Position numbers and translations under genes: made by a program. From Nemertoderma westbladi (Eukaryota; Xenacoelomorpha; Nemertodermatida; Nemertodermatidae), in assembly GCA_032718475.1 (NCBI GenBank), contig JAUCBJ010007526.1:1-64000 (forward strand): DNA of 64,000 nucleotides, read 5' to 3'. Positions 34,230 through 44,893 of this stretch are shown one piece after another; within the stretch, counting starts at the first letter, position 1, and every line of letters starts with the position of its first letter. The notes under the pieces are model-generated. The model made no database searches. It saw only the letters and a list, made by a program, of their open reading frames with translations, and was not told where the DNA came from.

Positions 34230-34442
34230 CTACTCAAGGATCGCCCGAGCCGAGAAAGCGTGGGTGACACATCGAACAAGTTTCTCTCGAAACTCCCGCA
34301 AACACAGCGAGCAAACCGTGTTTAAAGCTTCGTCTCCGTTGACGTTTATGTCTTTCCGTTTGTTGGTTGGTCTTAGGCATTCATCGTAATAATACCAAGA
34401 CACACGTCTTGTAGGGGAAACGCGAGTGATATTTATTTGGTG
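34230..34442 (-). CDS. Short unrecognised frame with a CxxC pair
   Basis: An open frame of about 70 codons without an ATG. It includes VSWYYYDECLRPTNKRKDIN and NTVCSLCLREFREKLVRC, giving a CxxC and further cysteines that could bind zinc. It sits between the frames at 33868-34220 and 34466-34888 in the same orientation and may be an exon-like or broken part of a larger protein. Confidence 0.35.
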   Translation of the reverse strand, partial: HQINITRVSPTRRVSWYYYDECLRPTNKRKDINVNGDEALNTVCSLCLREFREKLVRCVTHAFSARAILE

Positions 34443-34465
34443 TTACAATGCTTCTCTCAAGAATT

Positions 34466-34888
34466 CTAAATATACGTTGGAGTTACCGCGTTTATCCGCT
34501 TCTTGAACGTCTTTTCTTTCGCGTAGACTTCGAATAGAATTTTCGCATTCGAATTTAAGTTCATTGTTACGACTCCGCTGGGTAGGATATTTAAATAATA
34601 CCATTTCCCTTTTGTGTTGACATAGTCCGTATCGTGTAAGTCGATAGAATAGCCGGTAGTTAAGAAGTCCATATACATACCATTAATATGCGTATAGCGA
34701 GCGGTGAACTTGCTACAGTCCAACCCACGCGCAAGTTGCTCCTGGGACATAGGTGGTTCGATATAACTACCATCGTCCTCGGTAGTAGTTGGATCAGCTT
34801 CACCGCGTATCAAGCTATCCACAAACGCTTGTAAAGGTAGAGTATATCCCTCTCTAATACCAAAATCATCTTCTATCAACTCCGTCAT
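34466..34888 (-). CDS. Unrecognised 140-residue protein in the BEL/Pao element
   Basis: A clean frame from ATG at 34888 to a stop at 34466 on the element strand, 1.6 kb after the gag-protease stop. It is acidic at the N terminus (MTELIEDDFGIREG), has a Thr/Asp-rich stretch, then a half that looks beta-rich (NGMYMDFLTTGYSIDLHD; GKWYYLNILPSGVVTMNLNS). No signal peptide, membrane helix, zinc-binding or DDE pattern, so it is neither a normal env nor an integrase core. Possibly a captured or virus-derived gene; not recognised. Confidence 0.5.
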   Translation of the reverse strand: MTELIEDDFGIREGYTLPLQAFVDSLIRGEADPTTTEDDGSYIEPPMSQEQLARGLDCSKFTARYTHINGMYMDFLTTGYSIDLHDTDYVNTKGKWYYLNILPSGVVTMNLNSNAKILFEVYAKEKTFKKRINAVTPTYI

Positions 34889-34899
34889 ATCTGTTATAT

Positions 34900-36520
34900 G
34901 AGTCTACCAATATTAGAAGGAGTTTGGCTTTAGGCGAGCAGGCGTCGCTGCCTACCCCTCTCTGCCCCCGGACAGTGGGATCCTCAGCGCAGATGCACCG
35001 TTGTCGCGTGTTTACGCCAACGTTGTGGCAACAGCACGACAACGATAACCGGCACAAGTCACTCCACTGTCCGTCCCAAAGTCTTGAAATCACTTGAGGT
35101 TCTTGCTATGGGAGAGTTGGGCTACTTTACAATTGCGACTAGCTACGGTAAACACACTTTAGCAGTAACATTCACCTACAAACGCACAAATTCCACACAA
35201 CAGCTACCAACTACAATCATACAGGCCACTTGTCCGTTAGTCAGTGCTTTCCAAAATGTCACGTTGTTATTGTGTATCCTTGGATACCAACAGTGTGCTA
35301 TGTAATCACTATGCTAGGCAATGGGCAAGCTTTCTATTGTTCTGTTAACTCGTTTCTAATTCTGTTAACTCGTTTCTAATTCTAGCGTGGGTGTTGCTAT
35401 GGTGACATTATGTAAAGCTAGCGGTAGAATTAGGGTAATTCTCATGCATACAGATCTGGGATGCTGTTTGATAGTAAGTCTTTAATTGTCAAGATCCTCT
35501 TTATACATGATTTTATGAATTTTGTCGGCTATTGACTATATGTTGGAGATTCTCGCGCTCTAATACACTCAATAGGATTAATCTCCGCTCCCGTGATCTA
35601 TTAATTAGTGGAATTTTGGGAATATTAGAAATTGTGCAAAATGACAATTTATTAGATTCATAAAATATGAATTTTAAATTTATTCCCGTGAATTTTATTA
35701 TTTGATGGTAAGATTGACACAATTTTGATTCCAGAACATATCTGGGGACATAAGATCCTTAATTCTATAAAATGGTCTTTTAAGAATACCGGTAAGTGCT
35801 ACGATATCTTAATTAACTAGAAATTTTAAAGGATCTGAATTTGACAGATTTTAATAAATATTAAATTAATATTTAAGATGGGCACCGATTTATTCCAGAA
35901 CTTGTCTGGGGACGTTAACCACTGATTCTAGAATTTGTCTTTCAAGTATATCGGTGGGTGCCACGATATCTTAATCGACTAGAATTACAGATGGTCAAAA
36001 GTTTAACAGATTTATTTGCGTTTTACGCTACTGTTAAAGGGACATCACGCTACTATATGTATTATTTAATATAGGTAGAAGAGCAATATCGCACAAGGCA
36101 ATGTCAGTGTGAAGAGGCAAGTCGTTTCCAAGGTCTACCCAGAGCTTGGTTTAGCCGAGACACGAGGATCTGAACTTTGCATTCCTAATACTCTGCCTAC
36201 CAATAATACTGAAAATATAGTAGTGGCTTTATTGTACTTTAATAAGTACGGACATTTCATCTTACTGTAGTCTCGCATTTATAATATAATACGGACAGTA
36301 AGGAAAGAGAAAATAATTATTTCTCGCCGTCGCACTAAGTATATTATGTAATTACGTAATAAACACTAATATATTGCACTAATCTACTAAATAATCTAAA
36401 ATAACACTCTACTAAATAAAATTAAATAAAACGATTATAATAAAATACATAGTAATACATACATAAATATAAAATAAAAACAAATATAAAATAATATAGT
36501 CACACACCCACTCCATATAT
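34900..36520. other. Non-coding interior of the BEL/Pao element
   Basis: No supported gene. A unit of ~150 bases ('ccagaac[a/t]t[a/g]tctggggac' ... 'cgatatcttaat[t/c][a/g]acta') occurs twice at about 35720-35830 and 35885-35995, and an 18-base unit (CTGTTAACTCGTTTCTAATT) twice at about 35341-35380. This is where integrase would normally be encoded; nothing like its H2C2 or D,D,E pattern was found. Confidence 0.5.
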
Positions 36521-36522
36521 TA

Positions 36523-39500
36523 TTACGTGATGGAGTCCCTAGATATTTGTCGAATTAGGGAAGTGGTCGTAGGAAGAGTATCTTGCCTTCCATGGTTTCC
36601 GGACAGTTTTCGGTCTCTTCCCGGTAAACCTAAACGACCAGCTGGGCGATTAGGCCGTCGTGATATTTCCTCCGCTCCCTTGGCCTGTCTAATCTCCGCC
36701 GCGGCAAGACGAGGAGGCCATTCTTCTTCTTCTTTACTTAGGGAGTCGGGTCCACCCAACCAGCCGGGAGTATCTATCCGTTCTTGAGGAGTTACTCCTC
36801 TGGAAGCGATGTCGGCTAGATTAATCGTCTCGGGTCGATGTCTCCATTGATCTACATTGGAGTTGATATCGTCGCTATCTGAGGAGTATGTTGTTCCCTC
36901 AGTGGCTTCGTCCACCTCACTGCTCTCCTCTTCCCAAGCTTTTACTTGAAGTATCCGGTCTTGTGGCAGTCTTTCTTCAAGGGTTCTGCGGGAAGGGCCA
37001 GTGAAGTACCAACCTACTCGAGTTCTTACCGCATAAGGTTGTAATGGCTGCGGTTGAGCAGGCCGTTTCTCTAACGTCTCGAGCGCCTCATGCGCGTTTT
37101 GGCCGATAAGGATTTGTACTCCAGGATAATCAGTTTGGAATCGAGGTATTCCCAAATGTTGGATGTTCTCGTCCTCGTCCCAGTCATAAGGTTCTACTTG
37201 AGTAGTAGCGAAGTTCTTTATTGCCACCATTTTTACTGACTCTATACTTTGTTCCCCTAATTTATCCTGTGGAGTGGACAATGCGCCGATATAATAATCT
37301 GCCATTAAGGTAGATTTCCAAACCTGCATAATTCCGGACATATTTAACTTAGTTCGGAATTTGGGTTGTCCAGCAAAAATATCCTCGGCTAACTCCTTGT
37401 CGATGAATGTTCCGGTGCTACCTGAGTCAAGGAGGGCGTTCACTATGTAACTTTTATTAGGCCCGTGAACTCTTACCTGGACTACCGGAAATTCTCGTAT
37501 TCCTATGTTGGATGTTGGAACTTTCCAAGATGGTTGCTTGTCCAAGGGGGTTGATGGAAACTCCGTGTCGTTGTCCTTTTCGTACGTAAGTGCTCGATAC
37601 ACTGCGGTGTTTATTAGATAACAGGATTCGTTGGCATCAGAGAATTCGTCCGTATAGAATCCTTCCCACTCAGAACTTTGGTCAGTGTCGTTCACATCAC
37701 TGAATTGTACATGTGATTTGGGCTCACTTACCTGACTCGGGTGGTTTCGTTCGAATTCCGTGTGCAATAAGCTGTGATGTTTCGCGCCGCACTTAGCACA
37801 CCTTGCGTCAGAGTAACAGGTTCGCCGCTGGTGTCCGCGTCTGAGACAGTTATAACACAACCGCTTATCCCACAGGACTCCACGTCTATCTGCCAGGGAT
37901 TTCTTTTGGAATTCCGCACACGCACTCAAACGGTGGGGCCCGTCGCACAGCGCACATTTTGGTTTGATGTTACTCACTTTAACTTGGGCAATGCTGTGCA
38001 CTTTCGCTCGTTCTTCGGGCTTGCTTACCTGAATTCTTTTGGGAGACTGAGGAGGGGTCTTGGTAAGCTTGTCTCTCCTATCATTGGTTCGAGGCTGGTA
38101 TTTACTTACGTCTCTCGGGGTTTTGTGGTCATCGTAGGATCTTGCTGTGTCTTTCCCGCTGTCCTCTTCATGGGAGGTCTGGCTTTCGCCGTCGTCAGTA
38201 TAACATACTGATGTTACCCTTCTCCTAGAAACGGGTTTCTCACTTACCTTATCTTCCGATGTTTTTTCCCTGGATTGCTTTATTAATTGTAGTTTGACCT
38301 CACGGTCTAGGAATGACATGAGATCCGCCATGGTGGGGCTCCGTCGTTGTTGCTCCATCATATACAACACTTTCTTGTCCCAGCGAGTACATACTCCACC
38401 CTTTGGTAAAGTAGAGACTATGGCTCCAATAACCATGGAACTCTGATATTCATGGGACTTACCTAACCAATCCAATTGCCTACAGATTTCTTGAATCTCA
38501 TCGGAAAACTCTATAATCTCGTTACTAAGGAACTTTCGAGGAGCTACCAGTTTTGCATACAAATACTTAGCGATATTATCCTTATTACCATACCTGGTGT
38601 TTAATGTGTCCCAGACTTGTCTTAATCCATTTGGATGTCCAATAAACTTCAACGCCATTAACTTGGGAGGTCCTTCCAAACATTTGATGAGGAATCTCAG
38701 TTTCTCTCCGCTAGATAGTACAGAGTTCTGTATGCTATCTTCATAATATTCTTTAAAAGGTAACCATTTCATCTCATCACCGTTGAATTTGACAATTTCT
38801 CCCACTTTGACCGCTTGGCGGGCTTCTGTTCTAGCCATCTGACGCGTAAAGCTTTCTTGGGCCATCGTGTTATTTAATATCGAATTATCGGTATATAAAT
38901 TTTTCAGATCATTATCAGGTCTATAGGGAATATCATTACTCACAGGTTTGTAATCTCCTTTAATAGGGTTTACTATAGGAGTTTCTACATCGCTAGCAGT
39001 ATATATGCGTATAGGCGACACACCTTGCGCATGATACACTTCAGACCTAGCAGGTTGACACAGGGTTACAGGGGGTGTTTCTACTTTACTAGCAGTATAT
39101 ATGCGTGTAGGCGACACACCTTGCGCATGATACACTTCAGACCTAGCAGGTTGACACAGGGTTACAGGGGGTGTTGGTATTCCCCTTTGTATATTGACTA
39201 ATTTGTCGCGCTCTAATGCGATATTTTGCTGCACTTCTTGCAGCTCTATCCTACTATCCCTTACGGTTCCCTTGAGTTGGTAGACAGTCCCTTCTAAGTC
39301 CCGGATCTGTTGCGAGGAACAGTCCCGCTGTTCCCGCATTTGACCGAGCAAGAGACTCATCTCCCGCCGTCCCTTCTCCACCCACTCGACCGCCGAAGCG
39401 GGAGTCGCCAACGTTGTAGCGGGCCGTATCGGGGCGACGGGAGACAGATCTTGTATGTCTCTCTCGGTCTCCAGAACCGGGGCTTGGGCTGCTCCACCAG

Positions 39501-40860
39501 GTGCCGTTAGTTTAATAGTACTGTGTAAAGGGAATTTGGTAGTAGGTTTGGGGAGTACAGGGGTCTCTCTCACCGAAGTGGTGTTTTCTAGAACAGGCCT
39601 AATCATTTCCGGCTCATCTACTATAGTAGGGAGTCTGGTAATGGTAATAGTTTGGTCTGTGGGTTCTGTACTCGCTACTGCAGTGCTAGATATTTGTCTT
39701 CTAACAGCTGGAGGCAAATCAGGCAATCTCTGACGTGAAGACATTCTTTTACGCCTACTGAGACGAGATCTATTTCCTCCACCTTCAGGGTCGGTAGTGT
39801 CTCCTTCCTCCGATGATGTATACCCTTGGCGTTTCGAAGTAGATCGACTCAGTATCTTCATTCGACTTTCTGTGAGGCGTTTATCGATGTAATCATGTGT
39901 CTCTTGCAGATTTGCCAACTCTAGTTGGGCGATCTCGTCAGAAGCTCTCTTTTCCGCTTCTGCCAATTTTCTTTCTGCCTCTGCCTCTGCCGCTGCTAGC
40001 TTGCTTGCTGCCTCTGCTAGCTTTCTTGCTGCCTCTGCCTCTGCTAGCTTGCTTGCTGCCTCTGCCTCTGCTAGTTTTCTTGCTGCCTCTGCCTCTGCTA
40101 GCTTGCTTGCTGCCTCTGCCGCTGCTACTGCCTTTCGATTTTCTATTTGTTTTTTCTGGACTTGTGTTTCCTGGGCTCTAGCGATGCGTCTTTCCTCATC
40201 AAATTTAGCTTGATCTTCAGCTAACATCTCAGCATCAAGGTTGTCCAACACACGCTTAGCCCCTGCACTATTAGGTGAAAATCCATGCAGTCTTCTTCTC
40301 AACTCCTTGTCTCCTATGAATCGCTGATAATCTGACAAATAGGTATCAATTGCATCTCTCTTTTGTGGTCCTTCTGGTGTTAATTCGCTTTCCACTTCGC
40401 TTTCCACTTCGCTTTCCACTTCGCTTTCCACTTCGCTTTCTACTTGAGAAGAAGGGGCGTCGGTTGATTCTTCAAAGGTTGGCCGCTCATCACAAGCCGT
40501 ATCCACCATTTTCGCTCCGCGTTCGGGTGTCCGCTCAACAGTCTCCGAACTACTGGAGCTATCTGGTCGCTGGGGACTAGGTTCTCGATCAGGATGTTGC
40601 TGCGATAGGACAGCTTCCTCTAGGTTCCGTTTTACCTGGGCCCGAGTGCCTATGATAGACCTATGGTGGATTAGCCTAGGGTCTGATACTACTACTGTAG
40701 GGCTAGGGATGACCTTGCTTACAGTAGGAGGGGACTTGGACTTCGGTCTCAGACGTTCTATACTCTTAGCTGAGTCCCAGATCTTTTTAAGACCCTGTCT
40801 AACACTCGTTCTAGCACTTTCTAAGAAACTATCTGACAGTGATTGGGTTTGGTCAGCCAT
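36523..40860 (-). CDS. BEL/Pao gag-protease polyprotein fused to an RNase H/integrase-junction remnant
   Basis: 1,445 codons, uninterrupted. In order: VESE repeats (about residues 137-158); an Ala/Glu coiled coil of KLAEAEAA repeats (about 240-305); a 32-residue segment with ARSEVYHAQGVSP repeated twice (about 563-625); a DUF1759-type gag domain starting VKFNGDEMKWLPFKEYYEDS (about 687-857); zinc-knuckle cysteines CALCDGPHRLSAC and CYNCLRRGHQRRTC (about 967-1030); and a DUF1758-type aspartic protease with LLDSGSTGTFID (about 1138-1150). After the protease end (GWYFTGP) an acidic linker leads directly to HRPETINLADIASRGV and GWLGGPDSLSKEEEEWP (about 1337-1380). In complete BEL/Pao pol these lie between RNase H and integrase. 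The reverse transcriptase and RNase H are thus deleted in frame. Gag and protease could still be made. Confidence 0.92.
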   Translation of the reverse strand: MADQTQSLSDSFLESARTSVRQGLKKIWDSAKSIERLRPKSKSPPTVSKVIPSPTVVVSDPRLIHHRSIIGTRAQVKRNLEEAVLSQQHPDREPSPQRPDSSSSSETVERTPERGAKMVDTACDERPTFEESTDAPSSQVESEVESEVESEVESEVESELTPEGPQKRDAIDTYLSDYQRFIGDKELRRRLHGFSPNSAGAKRVLDNLDAEMLAEDQAKFDEERRIARAQETQVQKKQIENRKAVAAAEAASKLAEAEAARKLAEAEAASKLAEAEAARKLAEAASKLAAAEAEAERKLAEAEKRASDEIAQLELANLQETHDYIDKRLTESRMKILSRSTSKRQGYTSSEEGDTTDPEGGGNRSRLSRRKRMSSRQRLPDLPPAVRRQISSTAVASTEPTDQTITITRLPTIVDEPEMIRPVLENTTSVRETPVLPKPTTKFPLHSTIKLTAPGGAAQAPVLETERDIQDLSPVAPIRPATTLATPASAVEWVEKGRREMSLLLGQMREQRDCSSQQIRDLEGTVYQLKGTVRDSRIELQEVQQNIALERDKLVNIQRGIPTPPVTLCQPARSEVYHAQGVSPTRIYTASKVETPPVTLCQPARSEVYHAQGVSPIRIYTASDVETPIVNPIKGDYKPVSNDIPYRPDNDLKNLYTDNSILNNTMAQESFTRQMARTEARQAVKVGEIVKFNGDEMKWLPFKEYYEDSIQNSVLSSGEKLRFLIKCLEGPPKLMALKFIGHPNGLRQVWDTLNTRYGNKDNIAKYLYAKLVAPRKFLSNEIIEFSDEIQEICRQLDWLGKSHEYQSSMVIGAIVSTLPKGGVCTRWDKKVLYMMEQQRRSPTMADLMSFLDREVKLQLIKQSREKTSEDKVSEKPVSRRRVTSVCYTDDGESQTSHEEDSGKDTARSYDDHKTPRDVSKYQPRTNDRRDKLTKTPPQSPKRIQVSKPEERAKVHSIAQVKVSNIKPKCALCDGPHRLSACAEFQKKSLADRRGVLWDKRLCYNCLRRGHQRRTCYSDARCAKCGAKHHSLLHTEFERNHPSQVSEPKSHVQFSDVNDTDQSSEWEGFYTDEFSDANESCYLINTAVYRALTYEKDNDTEFPSTPLDKQPSWKVPTSNIGIREFPVVQVRVHGPNKSYIVNALLDSGSTGTFIDKELAEDIFAGQPKFRTKLNMSGIMQVWKSTLMADYYIGALSTPQDKLGEQSIESVKMVAIKNFATTQVEPYDWDEDENIQHLGIPRFQTDYPGVQILIGQNAHEALETLEKRPAQPQPLQPYAVRTRVGWYFTGPSRRTLEERLPQDRILQVKAWEEESSEVDEATEGTTYSSDSDDINSNVDQWRHRPETINLADIASRGVTPQERIDTPGWLGGPDSLSKEEEEWPPRLAAAEIRQAKGAEEISRRPNRPAGRLGLPGRDRKLSGNHGRQDTLPTTTSLIRQISRDSIT

Positions 40861-42737
40861 GTTTGATTGTACAGTTGAATGCCTACTGCTATAGTTACAG
40901 TTAAAGCAAGTCTAGTAATTCAGTAAGACTGTTGGCCTAGTACCGGTAATTAATTGCAATATATTAGAATACCGGTATACACTTATAGTATATATAAGTA
41001 TAACAGACTAGATTTGTCACAGAGTACCGATATATAATTTTAGCACAAATATATATAAATATATAATAGGCCTATCGTGAATACCGGTATACAGCTGACA
41101 CTTATAGTATATATAAGTATAATTATTACTAGAATTAATTACAGAATACCGGTATGATTTCAGCTCAAATTTATAGAAATAAATATAATAAACCTATTAG
41201 AGATACCGGTATATCAATTATTTAGGATAATTGAATTTCTGAAATTATAAGTTACTTAGTTACTTGAGTTTACTCTGTTACCGTTATGTAAGCAGTAGTC
41301 CAACTGATATTGAGACCTACTTGTTGTATGGCAGGCCTACTGATTTACAAATCTTTGGAGTTGATTTACAATATATATATACCCTGATAAGGGATTTGTT
41401 ACAAGATTGAAATAGGTGTTACTATTTCTGGTAAAATACCACTACACAGAAGCTGTGCGCTTTCAGTGAAGTGCTACTTATGGGACACTAAACAGAATAA
41501 TTCTACTGGCCTACGTTACTTATTTACTAGTTACTTACTATTGGTGAGATTACAATCTCTAATAAACACACAAAAACGGTACGTACAGATTTTTAGGGCA
41601 ATTTTACAGGGAAACTACTAACCAGTCTAACAAAGGGTTAGATCTCCTGGTTATTTCAACGGACAGGATACTACGGTATTTGAAAATAATAAGCAGAAGT
41701 AAATATTGCGTTGTCTAGATAGGAAAATACCACCGCCTGACGACCTACAGCCGTAGCGCTATAGGTACAACGTTATGTATCTACGGAGTGTTCCTACCTA
41801 GAAGTTAATTACCGCCGTCTACCAGAACGAGCGTGCCTATTAACTACTTTACAACACAATAATGCCTACACTAATTACTCTCGGACAGCACTGTACACTA
41901 AACCCTAAATTAGGTACAGGTACTTGTAAAACAGATAACCAGTAATTAAATATACTTGAACAGTTAAAAGAACCACAGCATCTGCTGGAGTGACCGGGGC
42001 ACTAAGTCACCAGTCTTTACCTACGCCAAGCAGCCCGTGTAGTACTGGGGTTAATTTAACTATAACGGTATGTATAACAAACACAATTACTGTAGGAATA
42101 AACTTGGGGACATGAATGTTGCGAGTAATTGCATAAACTCTGAATAATAAATATTACGCTACCCGTACAGAATACTCAAATAAAATACAAACTAAAATGC
42201 TGACAGACTACCACTAAGCCTAAACAAACTACTGTATGTGCAGATTCTGAAACTGTTAGTTAGTATGCGTGCTAATACGGTAGTACGACTTATTCTTTAA
42301 GAGGGGATTGTCCTTACAGCGATGGCTGCCCCAACTTACTAACGGCACTTTATCAGACTTACTCTACACACGTAGCAATTCCTTCAGACCCAACAACAGT
42401 CAGACAACAGTCCAGCCTACAATGATCTGAACAATCTGAGCAGACTTACACGTCTTCGGCTCAATATTAACTTACTAGGAAATAAAACCGACAGAAATAG
42501 GTAAAATCTCAATAAAAATTCAGGGCTGCAGTCCCTGATTAAGTACTAAGACCTACCGGTATACAATAATCAAAATCGAATAATACTAATGTACTTGCAC
42601 AACAGTACCGGTTATGACAGTTGGGCCTACGGACCTACGGTAGTAGTACCGGTTATGACAGTTGGGCCTACTGACCTACTGGAGTGCCGGTATTTTCAAT
42701 CTTATTGCTTACCGCAAATAAGATCGATAGCTATTAT
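40861..42737 (-). other. 5' untranslated interior of the BEL/Pao element
   Basis: Almost 1.9 kb between the 5' LTR and the gag start. It contains a ~120-base tandem pair with 'cacttatagtatatataagtataa' (about 40975-41210) and a 49-base tandem pair at 42604-42690 (AGTACCGGTTATGACAGTTG). The sequence right after the LTR (element strand ATAATAGCTATCGATC) does not begin with the usual TGG of a tRNA primer site, so I could not assign the primer. Confidence 0.5.
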
Positions 42738-43970
42738 TGTACGCGCTTTTATAGACCTTCAGCAGTTTAACCTGCCGAAATTTATATGTCTTTATTGATA
42801 ATCTGCCTTTTGTAAGATGATAAGATTTAATACAAACAAACCAAAAACATTAGCCGAAGCCAGTCCATGCGCGTCCAAATGACCCGTTTATAACACCGGG
42901 AGACTGGATTCGTGGGCTTAAATTTATTTGCGGTCAAGCCTACGGTATTATTCGATTGATTACTAATATATAATCTCTGACAAATATTATTCACTTTCGG
43001 GAAATATTAGCAGTTCCTTTTAGGACGTGGCGCTCTACCTATGTAAACAGAGTTATGACTGATACTACACACAACGATATGGCTTAAATTTCAAGCATAG
43101 GGCGCATTCTTTAGGAATGCTTTATTATCAGATCCAATCACTTTACAATCACGCACGCTACCGGTAACGCACAACACTGCTCACTGATATGCCGACAGTT
43201 ACTGACTTTGATCAGGTATAAAGAGATATGCACTGGACTCAGGTAGTGTCTGTCAAACAACATTAGATTCACTACAAACACAATAATAAAGTCGCAATTG
43301 TTGTACATAACCTTTCTCTCTAACCTGTAGTGTATCAAAGATATTGGGAAAATGTGGGTTGATTATTGATATTCTTCAACTAATAACATCCAATTATACT
43401 GATACAAAATTACAAACAGTAAAAGCAGTATGACGGTAGGTTAAGATACAATTAGATTGCATTGAATCGTTAATAGCGAATTGGTAAGATAATAGCTATG
43501 CTTTCTATAATTTTGCCTACTAATGTTCTTACAAAAAGGCAGAAAACATTTCGCTATCTCAACACGGTCTTAAAACACTGATAATAAAGTCCTAAAATCA
43601 TAACGAAATCATAACAAAAATCCCGTGACTTTAGCTCTCTTATTTTCCAAGAATCCCGTTCAACACATGTAATCAGCAGTGAGACAGGATAATTTCAGTT
43701 CAGTAGCTCGGGATTGGTCGAAATCAGAACTAACTCAACGCAGGGCTATGGGTAACTGGGGCAACCTTCCCAAGCCGGCTGGCCAATCGAACAGCTCAGA
43801 TCCCTCCTAAAGGATTCCAACGCTTTGGAGGGGGGAACTGGTTAGCAAAGAAAACAAATCAGTCATATCCCAGAAAAACCTTTACAGTAGGTTTCAGAGT
43901 ATTTTAGCGTATGGGGGAAAAACTGGGTTGCGGGGCGAAGGGCCAGTTACATCCCACAGAAGCTTTTACA
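42738..43970 (-). repeat. 5' LTR of the BEL/Pao element
   Basis: 1,233 bp, identical by eye to 31512-32744. On the element strand it should carry the promoter. AATAAA words occur at 42791-42796 (reversed). Confidence 0.95.
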
Positions 43971-44681
43971 GTATTCCAAGCGAGTCAGTACTAAAATAAG
44001 ACACAATACGGTATGTTCAATAAACAACCCACAACCATCAAATGCTTTCAACAGTAATGTATCCTATACCTGTATACTCTATATAGAGGAATACGCGAAA
44101 ACTACATATTCTTCACTTCATGCGTTGCGGGCGGTAAAATGTGTTCATAATTAATGTTTAGAGTTCAAAAATAGTTTACAAAGGAAATAGGCCGATGGTT
44201 CTTATCGATTCTCTATGCTTTTTATTGCCTTTGTTCACGATAGGGCAAGGATATACTGTATTTAATATGTTAACCCCTTGACAAGGGAAGGGGGAGACTA
44301 AATTGTCTACCATGATTGGTTGCACTTGTCATTTGACCAAACAATTTGATTATATGCAGTATTTATCAGCTTTCGCTTAACCTCTTCACCGGTAGACTGG
44401 TCGCTTTATTTACTACTGTTCAATATTTAAATAATCCAATGGAAACAAAGATACTTGAATCATGAGACGTGAATTTCAAGTTTACTTTTTATTCATCCTC
44501 TGTGTTTGTATGTGAAAGAGCCGAATATTATTTATTACCAGTGCTGTATGTAGAGATATGAGTTTCCGATTCTGTTATTACATTTGTCTGATAATCAGAT
44601 ACCTGACATATACCGATACTTGCCTAACAACTCAACCCTACCGGACCTGCAATGAAAAATCATTGTTATCAGGACTGCTAC

Positions 44682-44893
44682 GCGTAGCACCTACGCGTAG
44701 CTACGCGTAGCACCTACGCGTAGTTTCAAAATACCTACGCGTAGTTCCAAAATAACTACGCGTAGTTTTAAAACACCTACGCGTAGTTGTTAAAAAGGCA
44801 GTAAGTCTGGCCCTACCGGTAAATGACAGGAATGGAAGTTACAAACTACGCGTAGCTACGCGTAGCTACGCGTAGCTACGCGTAGGCCTACGC
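44682..44893. repeat. CTACGCGTAG palindrome cluster, right side of element B
   Basis: About a dozen copies of CTACGCGTAG or CCTACGCGTAG, interleaved with short AT-rich spacers, mirroring the left cluster. Confidence 0.9.

Larger units (their letters stand above)
31507..43975 (-). mobile_element. BEL/Pao LTR retrotransposon with 5-bp target duplication
   Basis: Two direct repeats of exactly 1,233 bp (31512-32744 and 42738-43970), each with TG...CA limits, enclose a 9,993-bp interior. GTATT precedes the left LTR (31507-31511) and follows the right one (43971-43975), a 5-bp target duplication. gag runs on the minus strand, so the 5' LTR is the right-hand copy. A polypurine tract (GGGAGCGG on the minus strand, 32745-32752) abuts the 3' LTR. 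By eye the LTRs are identical over their whole length, so the insertion is recent. The interior holds a gag-protease frame (36523-40860) but no reverse transcriptase or integrase core; downstream are unrecognised frames (32823-34888). Confidence 0.93.

Noticed and set aside
42700-42737. tRNA primer-binding site after the 5' LTR
   Set aside because: The element-strand sequence starts ATAATAGC, without the TGG expected, and I could not match it to a tRNA 3' end.
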